DNA of 22,893 nucleotides, from positions 1 through 22,893 of the forward strand of contig JABLYK010000030.1 of assembly GCA_018265835.1 (NCBI GenBank), given 5' to 3'. Each line of letters begins with the position of its first letter. Within the stretch, counting starts at the first letter, position 1. The position numbers were made by a program, and so were the translations under genes. This document shows positions 14,219 through 20,757 of this stretch, one piece after another. A model generated the notes under the pieces. That model did no database searches and was not told where the DNA came from. It worked only from the letters and a program-made list of their open reading frames with translations. This stretch comes from Oscillospiraceae bacterium. Lineage in GTDB: Bacteria; Bacillota; Clostridia; Oscillospirales; Oscillospiraceae.

Positions 14219-14247
14219 TTGCGCAAACCGCAGCCGTCTGTTATACT
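14219..14247 (+). promoter_or_regulatory. Candidate promoter of a small RNA
   Basis: TTGCGC (14219-14224), a 17-base spacer and TATACT (14242-14247) preceded by TGT (extended -10). The -35 box is poor, but the extended -10 compensates. No plus-strand gene follows before the terminator at 14286-14318. Confidence 0.45.
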
Positions 14248-14253
14248 GAGCGC

Positions 14254-14319
14254 AGATAAAAAGAATTCTCCTCACAAACGCATTTCGCCCGGCAGAAATA
14301 TCTGCCGGGCGCTTTTTTA
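14254..14319 (+). ncRNA. Candidate small RNA with CU-rich segment
   Basis: Between an extended -10 promoter and a strong terminator lies a segment of about 66 bases with no gene. Its unpaired part contains TTCTCCTC (near 14266-14273), complementary to typical ribosome binding sites, and its 3' half is the terminator hairpin. This is the layout of trans-acting small RNAs, but transcription is only predicted. The alternative is that the hairpin simply backs up the tRNA terminator. Confidence 0.35.
14286..14318 (+). terminator. Strong plus-strand intrinsic terminator
   Basis: An 11-bp perfect GC-rich stem (14286-14296 with 14301-14311, loop AATA) is followed by CTTTTTT on the plus strand. On the minus strand there is no T run after it, so it does not look like the terminator of the hydrolase gene that ends at 14338. 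Confidence 0.8.
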
Positions 14320-14337
14320 TGATTCAACGAAAAACTC

Positions 14338-15219
14338 TTACTCCGCCGCTTGCCACAGTAGGCGGTTATCCGCAAACGATGCGGTCACGCGGCCGGAATC
14401 CTTCAGCCACGAGAGATACGAGCGAACCGTGCTGCCAACCAATACGTACTGCTCAAAATTCATCACCAGACCATAGTCCGCAAACACCTTCTGCAGCAGC
14501 TCCTCAAAGGTAGACGGCGTGGCGCACAGCCGCACCAGATGCTCCGCAACCTCGTGTACCTTGCGGCGGTTGCAGTCGATGAGCGCCGTCAGATCGGCAG
14601 CCGCCTCCGCGTGCGCAGGCACAAACATCTTGGCGTCCAGCGCCTGCACCCGGTCGAGTGTATCGAGATACGCCGTCACGTCGTAGATGAATGAAATCTG
14701 GTATTTTTCCAGCGTCGCCTCGCTGCTGATGCAGTCCGCTACGAACGCCGTACCGTCCGGCGTGCGAATGCCGATCATATCAAAGAAATGCCCCGGCAGA
14801 GGGAGAATCTCCAGCTCCTTTGGAAAGTCCGGCGAGGAGACGTCCTCTGCGTCGCTCTCCGCCGCAAGCAGGAACTTGTGGCGCAAATCCTTGCAGGGAT
14901 AGCCGCCATACAGGAACGCCGGCTCCAGAATCGGGCGGCGCGTAAACGCCGCTTCGATGCCGTTGGCAAAAATACGGCAGCCGGTCTGCTGCTGAAGATA
15001 TCGGTTCCCGCCGATGTGATCGGCGTTGGAGTGCGTATTGACGATGCCCCGCAGCTTCCAGCCATGCTCGTCCAGCAGTTTGCGGACGCGCCGTCCGGCC
15101 TCTTTATCGTTCCCGCTGTCGATCAGCCAGACGTCGGTATCCGTCTGCTGCCAAAGGCCGATTTTCGCCGGGCAGTTGATATACCAGCTTCTCTCGCCGA
15201 CCTGACACAATTCATACAT
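14338..15219 (-). CDS. Metallo-beta-lactamase fold hydrolase with variant metal motif
   Basis: A 293-residue soluble hydrolase. The metal-binding signature reads THSNADHIGGN (His63, Asn65, Asp67, His68), with Asn in place of the usual second His of HxHxDH. The other ligands are present: His144 (LPGHFFD), Asp162 (FVADC) and His203 (VPAHAE). A C-terminal helical extension (about 205-293) resembles a winged-helix or dimerisation part. The family includes thioesterases, lactonases and RNases; substrate unknown. The ATG at 15219 has AAGGGAAG upstream and fits the family N-terminus (YELCQVGERSWYI); a longer frame starts 31 codons earlier across the promoter and is rejected. Single-gene unit with its own promoter. 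Confidence 0.9.
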   Translation of the reverse strand: MYELCQVGERSWYINCPAKIGLWQQTDTDVWLIDSGNDKEAGRRVRKLLDEHGWKLRGIVNTHSNADHIGGNRYLQQQTGCRIFANGIEAAFTRRPILEPAFLYGGYPCKDLRHKFLLAAESDAEDVSSPDFPKELEILPLPGHFFDMIGIRTPDGTAFVADCISSEATLEKYQISFIYDVTAYLDTLDRVQALDAKMFVPAHAEAAADLTALIDCNRRKVHEVAEHLVRLCATPSTFEELLQKVFADYGLVMNFEQYVLVGSTVRSYLSWLKDSGRVTASFADNRLLWQAAE

Positions 15220-15248
15220 AATGCCACTTCCCTTCTGTCGTTGCACCC

Positions 15249-15277
15249 ATGATAGCATGACGAGCGAAAAATGGCAA
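15249..15277 (-). promoter_or_regulatory. Promoter of the metallo-hydrolase gene
   Basis: TTGCCA (15272-15277), a 17-base spacer and TATCAT (15249-15254) preceded by TGC (extended -10). The -35 box touches the cstA terminator. Predicted start is near 15242. Confidence 0.72.
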
Positions 15278-15309
15278 GAAAAAGCACTCCGCAAACGCGG
15301 AGTGCTTTT
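15273..15309 (-). terminator. Terminator of cstA
   Basis: A 13-bp perfect stem with loop 15293-15296 (15280-15292 with 15297-15309) is followed on the minus strand by a T-rich tail. It lies 19 bases after the cstA stop codon. Confidence 0.88.
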
Positions 15310-15328
15310 CATTGAATTGGGAAATTGC

Positions 15329-17050
15329 TTATGCCTTCTGAGACTTCTGCGCCTTGGAGATGCGGGAGAAGGTCTGGATGCCCTCGACGACGAGGATAAC
15401 GGCCAGAACGACCATTGCCAGCGCGAAGATGAGCTGGAACCAGTCGCCCCACTCCATGCCGGCCGAAATCATAGCGATCTTCTTGCAGATCGTCATGACC
15501 AAGCTGGTGAGCGTCGCGCAGAGCATGAAGATCATCGGGATGATAAACATCTTGTTGTTCTTGCCGATGTTGCCCAGCCAAGCGGCAACCGCCAGAAGGG
15601 CGAGGCCGGCGAGGAGCTGGTTGGCAGCGCCAAACAGACCCCAGATCTGGCTGAGGGACAGACCGCCAAGTACGCAGCCGATGACGACCATGATGAGGGT
15701 GCCGGTGAGCGGGTAAGCCATGAACTTACGGAAGCCGGTGGCATCCTTCCAGGAGGCTTCGCCTTCCTTCAGGAAGAGCTCGCTGAACATATAGCGGCTC
15801 AGACGCGTGCCGGAGTCGAGGGAGGTCAGCGCGAAGACGGAGACCGCCAGCGTCAGCAGCGCATAGATGATCTTGTAAACGCTGCTGGTATCCGCACCGA
15901 ACATGGTAGCGATGCCGCCTGCGAATGCAGCGGAGGGAGAGCCGAAGCTACCGGCCGTGTACTTATCAAAGACCATACCGACAGCGATCAGGGAGATGAT
16001 GCCGAGCGCAGACTCGATGAGCATGGCGCCGTAGCCGATGGGCTTGGTGTGCGCTTCGTTGTCAAGCTGCTTGGCCGTCGTGCCGGACGCAATCAGGCTG
16101 TGGAAGCCGGAGCACGCGCCGCAGGCGACCGTGATGAACAGAACCGGGAACAGCGTGCCGAGCTTGGTGCTCCAGCCGGTGAAGGCCTGAAGCTGGAAGT
16201 GCGCCGTGCCGGCAATTGCAGAGAAGATAATGCCGAAGATCGCAATAATCATCATCGCGTAGAGCAGGAAGCTCGACAGATAGTCACGCGGCTGGAGCAG
16301 AATCCAAACCGGAACCAGAGACGCAACCGTGATGTACAGGCCGATGAGGACAATCCACATGGTGCGGCTCGCAACGAGGCCGACGTTCAGGCCAAGCCAG
16401 ATTGCAGCAACAACACCGACAAGACCGATGATGGTCGCCGGAACCGTCTTCAGACCAGCGCGGTTCGTCAGCAGGCCATAGATAATGGCAAGGATGATGA
16501 ACAGGACGGAAACCATCGCCGTGGTCTGGTTGCCGGTGACAGCGTCGCCCGTTGTGAACAGACCGCTGATCTCCTCGGTCTTCGTGAAGAATGTGCCGGC
16601 AACGACGTTCACGAAGGACGCAATGACCAGGATGAGCACCAGCAGCGCAAAGATGAGGAAGAGGGTCTTCGCTCTCTTACCCATGGTGTCGCCGATGATT
16701 TCGCCGATGGACTTGCCGCCGTGGCGAACAGACGCGAACAGGGAACCGAAGTCATGCAGGCCGCCCACAAAAATGCCGCCGAGGACGCACCACAGGAAAA
16801 CCGGAAGCCAGCCGAACACAGAAGCCTGGATCGGGCCGTTGATCGGGCCGGCGCCCGCAATGGACGAGAAGTGGTGGCCCATCAGCACCGCAGGTTTCGC
16901 GGCGACGTAGTCAACGCCGTCGTTCACAGTGACCGCAGGGGTCGGACGTTTCGGGTCGATCCCCCACTGTTTGGCCAGCCAAGAGCCGTATGTAATGTAG
17001 CCGATGACCAGCAGGATAATTGCCGCAACAATAATCAGTACAGCAGTCAT
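15329..17050 (-). CDS. cstA: Carbon starvation protein CstA family transporter
   Basis: A 573-residue polytopic membrane protein of the CstA family (peptide or pyruvate uptake; the BtsT/YjiY pyruvate:proton symporter is a relative). Hallmarks seen are GHHFSSIAGAGPINGPI near residue 60, GLHDFGSLFASVRHGGKSIGE, and CGACSGFHSLIASGTTAKQL, plus about 15 hydrophobic segments. It is shorter than E. coli CstA (about 700 residues), as is usual in Firmicutes. The ATG at 17050 has TAGGAG 11 bases upstream. It is preceded by a 164-residue gene 19 bases away in the same direction, so the two are probably co-transcribed from the promoter at 17615-17643. No LytS/LytR-type regulator is seen beside it. Confidence 0.96.
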   Translation of the reverse strand: MTAVLIIVAAIILLVIGYITYGSWLAKQWGIDPKRPTPAVTVNDGVDYVAAKPAVLMGHHFSSIAGAGPINGPIQASVFGWLPVFLWCVLGGIFVGGLHDFGSLFASVRHGGKSIGEIIGDTMGKRAKTLFLIFALLVLILVIASFVNVVAGTFFTKTEEISGLFTTGDAVTGNQTTAMVSVLFIILAIIYGLLTNRAGLKTVPATIIGLVGVVAAIWLGLNVGLVASRTMWIVLIGLYITVASLVPVWILLQPRDYLSSFLLYAMMIIAIFGIIFSAIAGTAHFQLQAFTGWSTKLGTLFPVLFITVACGACSGFHSLIASGTTAKQLDNEAHTKPIGYGAMLIESALGIISLIAVGMVFDKYTAGSFGSPSAAFAGGIATMFGADTSSVYKIIYALLTLAVSVFALTSLDSGTRLSRYMFSELFLKEGEASWKDATGFRKFMAYPLTGTLIMVVIGCVLGGLSLSQIWGLFGAANQLLAGLALLAVAAWLGNIGKNNKMFIIPMIFMLCATLTSLVMTICKKIAMISAGMEWGDWFQLIFALAMVVLAVILVVEGIQTFSRISKAQKSQKA

Positions 17051-17069
17051 GTTTTCTCACGCTCCTACT

Positions 17070-17564
17070 TTATATTCTAAATATATTGCGAAAGAGTTTC
17101 TTCAGATCGCTCCCGTGGCGGTTACAGGTAATACGACCATCCAAAAGCTCGATTGCACCAATTCGCAGATTGCTCCAGCCCTGAAAGCCATGCTGATATC
17201 CGACGCTTCTGTGCGTGCGGCGGATGGCTTTGCGCGCCGCATCGTCCAGCTCCGGCGTAAGCAGGATCAGCGTCACGTCCGAATTCCGGTGGCTGCCCGA
17301 CGGCTTCACACGCGGCATGGCGTCCTTCCACGCGGTTTCGATCAGCGTTTGCAGGCGCGACTCGCTCACCGCATCCTCCGTGACGAAATAAACATACTCG
17401 TGGCTGTCCATATCCCACATTTTCGCCTGGCGGATCAAAATATATTTCTCGCCGTGGCTGTGGAATTCCGCAGTCGCAGAGAACGGAGGAACCGCGTCGT
17501 GCGAAACGTCATAATATCTCGTGTAAGCCGGAAGCAGTTTTTCCAGCGCTTCATTCGGCGTCAT
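17070..17564 (-). CDS. Uncharacterised protein (164 aa) co-directional with cstA
   Basis: A 164-residue soluble protein without signal peptide or membrane segment, apparently alternating helices and strands. Recognisable stretches are EKLLPAYTRYYDV, AEFHSHGEKYILIRQAKM, SHRNSDVTLILLTPEL and GFQGWSNLRIGAIEL, ending in a basic region (NRHGSDLKKLFRNIFRI). From memory this resembles small proteins encoded beside cstA in related Clostridia (possibly DUF8052), but I cannot confirm this. The ATG at 17564 follows a GGGGAGGG site at 11 bases. Only 19 bases separate it from cstA, so a regulatory or partner role for the transporter is plausible by context only. Confidence 0.82.
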   Translation of the reverse strand: MTPNEALEKLLPAYTRYYDVSHDAVPPFSATAEFHSHGEKYILIRQAKMWDMDSHEYVYFVTEDAVSESRLQTLIETAWKDAMPRVKPSGSHRNSDVTLILLTPELDDAARKAIRRTHRSVGYQHGFQGWSNLRIGAIELLDGRITCNRHGSDLKKLFRNIFRI

Positions 17565-17614
17565 ATATGCACGCGCCCTCCCCTCTGATAAATTCTTAAC
17601 TTTCTTTCAGCGAC

Positions 17615-17643
17615 ATTGTAGCCCCATTTGAGAAAAAATGCAA
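17615..17643 (-). promoter_or_regulatory. Promoter of the 164-aa gene and cstA
   Basis: TTGCAT (17638-17643), a 17-base spacer and TACAAT (17615-17620). The predicted start near 17608 gives a leader of about 44 bases. No operator-like palindrome was noticed. Confidence 0.78.
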
Positions 17644-17695
17644 GTCATTTTGCGAGTTTTTTAACGAATTGCCGCTGATTTTTGCACAGATTGCT

Positions 17696-18100
17696 TTACT
17701 TTGCCACTGTGCGAACACAGCCCTTCTGCTCCGGGTCGCGGACATAGCCGATTTCCGCATTCGGGCATGTCTCCTGAAGCGTCTCCAGCACGACCTTGCC
17801 GACGCGCTCACCCGAAAGGCGGATCTGCGCGATCTCCTTCTCCTCTGCTCCGCAGAGCACGATGTTCTCCATGTCGAGCGCCGTCATGCAGCAGCCCATC
17901 CGCGTATCCATGATCTCGACACGGCGGAAGCAGCGCGTAATCTTTTCATAAGGAATATAGTAGACCTTCCGTCCGCTCTTAAAGAAGAAATGCTGAGTTC
18001 CAAATCGCACGGGGGTTATCTCTCTCCCGGCACTGTATTCGTTTTCCAGCACGCTTTTTTCGAGATTCTCATCCGTCTGTTCCAGTGGAATAAATTTCAT
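17696..18100 (-). CDS. Uncharacterised protein (134 aa), possibly PH-like
   Basis: A 134-residue soluble protein starting MKFIPLEQTDENLEKSVLENE. The middle reads like a series of beta strands (FGTQHFFFKSGRKVYYIPYE, then IMDTRMGCCMTALDMENIVLC) followed by a helix (RVGKVVLETLQETCPNAEIG), an order compatible with a pleckstrin-homology-like fold; this is a weak structural guess. The ATG at 18100 has GGGAGGG 6 bases upstream. It has its own promoter. No clear terminator is seen after it, so readthrough into the 164-residue gene and cstA is possible. No function assigned. Confidence 0.8.
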   Translation of the reverse strand: MKFIPLEQTDENLEKSVLENEYSAGREITPVRFGTQHFFFKSGRKVYYIPYEKITRCFRRVEIMDTRMGCCMTALDMENIVLCGAEEKEIAQIRLSGERVGKVVLETLQETCPNAEIGYVRDPEQKGCVRTVAK

Positions 18101-18130
18101 ATTCAGCCCTCCCTACTTTAATTAGTCAGA

Positions 18131-18159
18131 ATTTTAGCACACACTGGAATTAAATTCAA
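18131..18159 (-). promoter_or_regulatory. Promoter of the 134-aa gene
   Basis: TTGAAT (18154-18159), a 17-base spacer and TAAAAT (18131-18136) with TGC in front (extended -10). Predicted start is near 18124. Confidence 0.78.
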
Positions 18160-18194
18160 CCCCGCGTTCATTGATTATTCATAATTGACCACAT

Positions 18195-18217
18195 TCAAAA
18201 AAATGATAGTTTTTTGA
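18195..18217. repeat. AT-rich inverted repeat between divergent promoters
   Basis: TCAAAAAA (18195-18202) and TTTTTTGA (18210-18217) form perfect 8-base arms around ATGATAG. It lies between the minus-strand promoter of the 134-residue gene and the plus-strand promoter at 18269. It could be a protein binding site; the rest of 18160-18268 is AT-rich and shows no gene. Confidence 0.45.
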
Positions 18218-18268
18218 CGAGATACACATGTTTCCCATAAAAAGACTCTCGTTTCTTTCTTTTGTGTG

Positions 18269-18297
18269 TTGACATCCCTGTCGAATCTTGCTAGAAT
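18269..18297 (+). promoter_or_regulatory. Strong promoter of the structured RNA / pot leader
   Basis: Perfect TTGACA (18269-18274), a 17-base spacer and TAGAAT (18292-18297) preceded by TGC (extended -10). Strength is comparable to the tRNA promoter. Predicted start is near 18304. Confidence 0.87.
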
Positions 18298-18301
18298 AAA
18301 T

Positions 18302-18680
18302 CGTCTCAATTGGAAACCCTGACTTAGAGTCTTTCCGAAGCAAGATACGACCGCTGCCGTGCACGCACGGGAGCCAAGGCCAGACGGACAGCCGGGTCGA
18401 ATGCCGAATACCGCAGTGCGGTGGCAACTTCTGTTGCCTTATTGATGGAGTTAAAAGCTCAAGTTTTATAAGTTGGTAACTTAAAACCAGTGCTGGACAC
18501 AGTACGCAAACTTGTGAAATGGTCAATAAGAGTAGTAAAAGTAATCTTTGCTATATAGACTCTAAAACCCATGGGAATTGAACGTTGCCCTTTGCCGCGC
18601 CGCATTTGGCGCCGCTGGGGCATCTCATTCGCAAGTGACCGCGTGCAGTGCTGCAGCGGGGCACTTGCCTTTTTATTTTT
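18302..18680 (+). ncRNA. Long structured RNA, separate ncRNA or pot operon leader
   Basis: A stretch of about 380 bases between a strong promoter and a strong terminator, with no convincing gene. Its ends can pair: 18302-18304 with 18582-18584, 18307-18311 with 18576-18580, 18317-18319 with 18573-18575, and 18324-18331 with 18558-18565 (8 bp). Inside are clear hairpins: 18353-18374 (GCT, CCGTG, loop CACG), 18410-18422, 18423-18438 and 18463-18487 (10 bp with a 2-base bulge). After the closing helix come a hairpin at 18587-18621 and the terminator. The 5' part has an alternative local hairpin (18312-18316 with 18332-18336) that excludes the closing helix. It lacks hallmarks of tmRNA, RNase P RNA, SRP RNA and riboswitches I know. 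Family unassigned; raiA-type RNA is one untested candidate. Confidence 0.65.
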
Positions 18681-18681
18681 C
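18631..18681 (+). terminator. Intrinsic terminator 67 bases before potA
   Basis: GCAAGTG (18631-18637) pairs with CACTTGC (18662-18668) and CCGC (18639-18642) with GCGG (18656-18659), around a TGCAG/CTGCA inner palindrome; CTTTTTATTTTT follows. It ends the structured RNA. No strong promoter is seen between it and potA, so potABCD may depend on readthrough. Confidence 0.85.
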
Positions 18682-18747
18682 AGGCAGTATCGTGCCATAC
18701 TAAGCTTGACGTTTTTTCTCCGGACGGCGCTGCAAAGGGGATTGGAT

Positions 18748-19866
18748 ATGAAAAAAATCATTGAGCTCAGGAACGTCTCCAAGGCGTTCGACGGGGAACC
18801 CGTTCTGGACCAGATCAATCTGGACATTTACGACAATGAATTTTTGACGCTGCTTGGCCCGTCCGGCTGCGGCAAGACCACCACGCTGCGCCTGATCGGC
18901 GGGTTCGATACGCCGGACGAGGGCGACATTCTGTTTCTGGGCGACCGCATCAACGACACGCCGCCGCACAAGCGGAACATCAACACCGTCTTCCAGCGCT
19001 ATGCGCTCTTCCCGCACCTGAACGTGTTTGACAATGTGGCATTCCCGCTGCGTGAGAAAAAGGTGCCGAAGGCGGAGATCGAGACGAAGGTGCACGAGAT
19101 GCTCGCGCTCGTGAAGCTCACAGGCTTCGAGCACCGGAATGTGACGCGCCTGTCCGGCGGGCAGCAGCAGCGCGTCGCCATCGCCCGCGCGCTCATCAGC
19201 CACCCGCGCGTACTGCTGCTGGACGAGCCGCTCGGCGCGCTCGACCTGAAGCTGCGCAAGGACATGCAGCAGGAGCTGAAAAACATCCAGAAGGCCACCG
19301 GCATCACCTTCGTGTTCGTCACGCACGACCAGGAGGAAGCCCTGTCCATGTCCGACACGATCGTGGTCATGTCCGAGGGCAAGATCCAGCAGATCGGCAC
19401 GCCGATTGATATTTATAATGAGCCGCAGAACGCCTTCGTGGCAGATTTCATCGGCGAGAGCAACATCGTAGACGGCGTGATGCGCGAGGACTACCGCGTC
19501 ACCTTCTCCGGGCACACCTTCGAGTGCGTGGACAAGGGCTTTGCGAAAAATGAGAACGTGGACGTTGTCGTCCGTCCGGAGGACGTCGATATCGTTTCCG
19601 AGGAAAAGGGTATGCTGCGCGGCGTGGTCACATCTGTCACCTTCATGGGCGTACATTATGAGATCATTGTGGACATCAACGGCTTCAAGTGGATGATCCA
19701 GACGACCGACTTTGTGGATGTGGACGAACACATTGGCCTGTTCATCGAGCCGGACGCCATCCACATCATGAAAAAGTCCGAGTATTCCGGCATGTACGGC
19801 GACTACTCCTCGTTCAGCAACGAGCTGGATGAGCTGTCTGACGCGGAAAGCGAGCCGGAAGAATGA
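18748..19866 (+). CDS. potA: Spermidine/putrescine ABC transporter ATPase
   Basis: A 372-residue ATP-binding subunit of a polyamine-type importer. Walker A GPSGCGKTT is at 37-45, the Q-loop at Gln83 (VFQRYALFPHL), the signature LSGGQQQR at 135-142, Walker B LLLDEP at 156-161 and the switch His at 193 (VTHDQEEAL). A TOBE-type regulatory domain follows (about 240-350), and the end is acidic. Length and sequence order match PotA. The ATG at 18748 has AAGGGG 7 bases upstream; the frame stays open for 59 more codons upstream, but these cross the terminator and are not believed. The stop overlaps the potB start by four bases (ATGA). Expression probably depends on the structured RNA and terminator upstream. 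Confidence 0.96.
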   Translation: MKKIIELRNVSKAFDGEPVLDQINLDIYDNEFLTLLGPSGCGKTTTLRLIGGFDTPDEGDILFLGDRINDTPPHKRNINTVFQRYALFPHLNVFDNVAFPLREKKVPKAEIETKVHEMLALVKLTGFEHRNVTRLSGGQQQRVAIARALISHPRVLLLDEPLGALDLKLRKDMQQELKNIQKATGITFVFVTHDQEEALSMSDTIVVMSEGKIQQIGTPIDIYNEPQNAFVADFIGESNIVDGVMREDYRVTFSGHTFECVDKGFAKNENVDVVVRPEDVDIVSEEKGMLRGVVTSVTFMGVHYEIIVDINGFKWMIQTTDFVDVDEHIGLFIEPDAIHIMKKSEYSGMYGDYSSFSNELDELSDAESEPEE

Positions 19867-20756
19867 AAAAGGCCGAACCGCGCGTCAGCCGGCGCGTTTC
19901 TCTGGCACAGCGGATGGCGCTGGCGCCCTACTCTCTGTGGGCAGTGCTGTTCATTCTCGTGCCGCTCGTGTTCGTGGCGTACTATGCGTTTACGGACGAC
20001 GGCTTCCGGTTTACGACGGAGAATATTACAAGATTTTTCACCGCGACCTCCGGCATCGTCGGGGACGACGGCACGGTGCGGGAGGTTCATACCTATCTGG
20101 TGATCTTCTGGCGCTCCGTAAAGCTTGCGGTGATCTCCACGGCCATCTGTCTTCTGATGGGCTACCCCATCGCGTATATCATCGCGCGCGCCGCGCCGCG
20201 CACGCAGAAAACGATCATCACCCTCATTATGATCCCGATGTGGATGAACTTCCTCATCCGCACCTACGCGTGGATGACCATTCTGCAGGACACCGGCCTG
20301 CTCAATTCCCTGCTCGGCGCGCTGCATCTCGGTCAGGCGCATATCATCGGCACGGAAGCCGCCGTCGTCATCGGTATGGTGTACGACTATTTCCCGTATA
20401 TGATTCTGCCCATCTACTCCGTCATGGCGAAGATGGATACGCGGCTGCTGGAGGCGGCGCGCGATCTCGGCTGCAACAGCTTCGGCGTGCTGCGGCGGGT
20501 CATCTTCCCGCTGAGCCTGCCGGGCGTCGTATCCGGGGTCACGATGGTGCTCATTCCTTCCATCAGCACCTTTTATATCTCGCAAAAGCTCGGCAACGGC
20601 AAGTTCTTCCTCATCGGCGACGCCATTGAGGGGCAGTATGTGGCCAACAACCTCCACTTTGCCGCCGCAATCGCGTTCGTGCTGATGATCATCCTGCTCG
20701 TCGTCATGGCGCTCATGAAGCGCTATACCGACAGTCGCGTCCAGGGAGGTGTATGA
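19863..20756 (+). CDS. potB: Polyamine ABC transporter permease
   Basis: A 297-residue permease with six hydrophobic segments. The coupling (EAA) loop reads EAARDLGCNSFGVLRRVIFP, the part that docks onto PotA. Between segments 1 and 2 is an external loop (about 45-75) containing FTATSGIVGDDGTV, somewhat long for the family. Length is close to PotB of E. coli. The start ATG overlaps the potA stop (ATGA), typical of coupled translation; no separate strong ribosome binding site is needed. The end overlaps the region of the potC start signal. Confidence 0.95.
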   Translation: MKKAEPRVSRRVSLAQRMALAPYSLWAVLFILVPLVFVAYYAFTDDGFRFTTENITRFFTATSGIVGDDGTVREVHTYLVIFWRSVKLAVISTAICLLMGYPIAYIIARAAPRTQKTIITLIMIPMWMNFLIRTYAWMTILQDTGLLNSLLGALHLGQAHIIGTEAAVVIGMVYDYFPYMILPIYSVMAKMDTRLLEAARDLGCNSFGVLRRVIFPLSLPGVVSGVTMVLIPSISTFYISQKLGNGKFFLIGDAIEGQYVANNLHFAAAIAFVLMIILLVVMALMKRYTDSRVQGGV

Positions 20757-20757
20757 T

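Noticed and set aside
15221..17080. Long plus-strand open frame opposite cstA
   Set aside because: Low-complexity composition (Asp, Arg, Gln, Asn), no ribosome binding site of note, and fully covered by the certain cstA gene.
18179..18526. Minus-strand open frame across the promoter and structured RNA
   Set aside because: No ribosome binding site, and it covers a near-consensus promoter and paired RNA on the other strand.
18519..18581. A 20-codon reading frame inside the structured RNA (MVNKSSKSNL...)
   Set aside because: No ribosome binding site precedes the ATG, and the frame overlaps bases that form the closing helix; it could only be a leader peptide with additional evidence.
18571..18747. 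N-terminal extension of potA by 59 codons
   Set aside because: It crosses the terminator and T-run, and PotA proteins begin near MKKIIELRNV, which has its own ribosome binding site.
18681..18747. Weak promoter between the terminator and potA (TTGCCT, 17 bases, TATCGT)
   Set aside because: The -10 box matches at only four positions and the -35 box lies inside the terminator stem, so it is not convincing, although it cannot be excluded.
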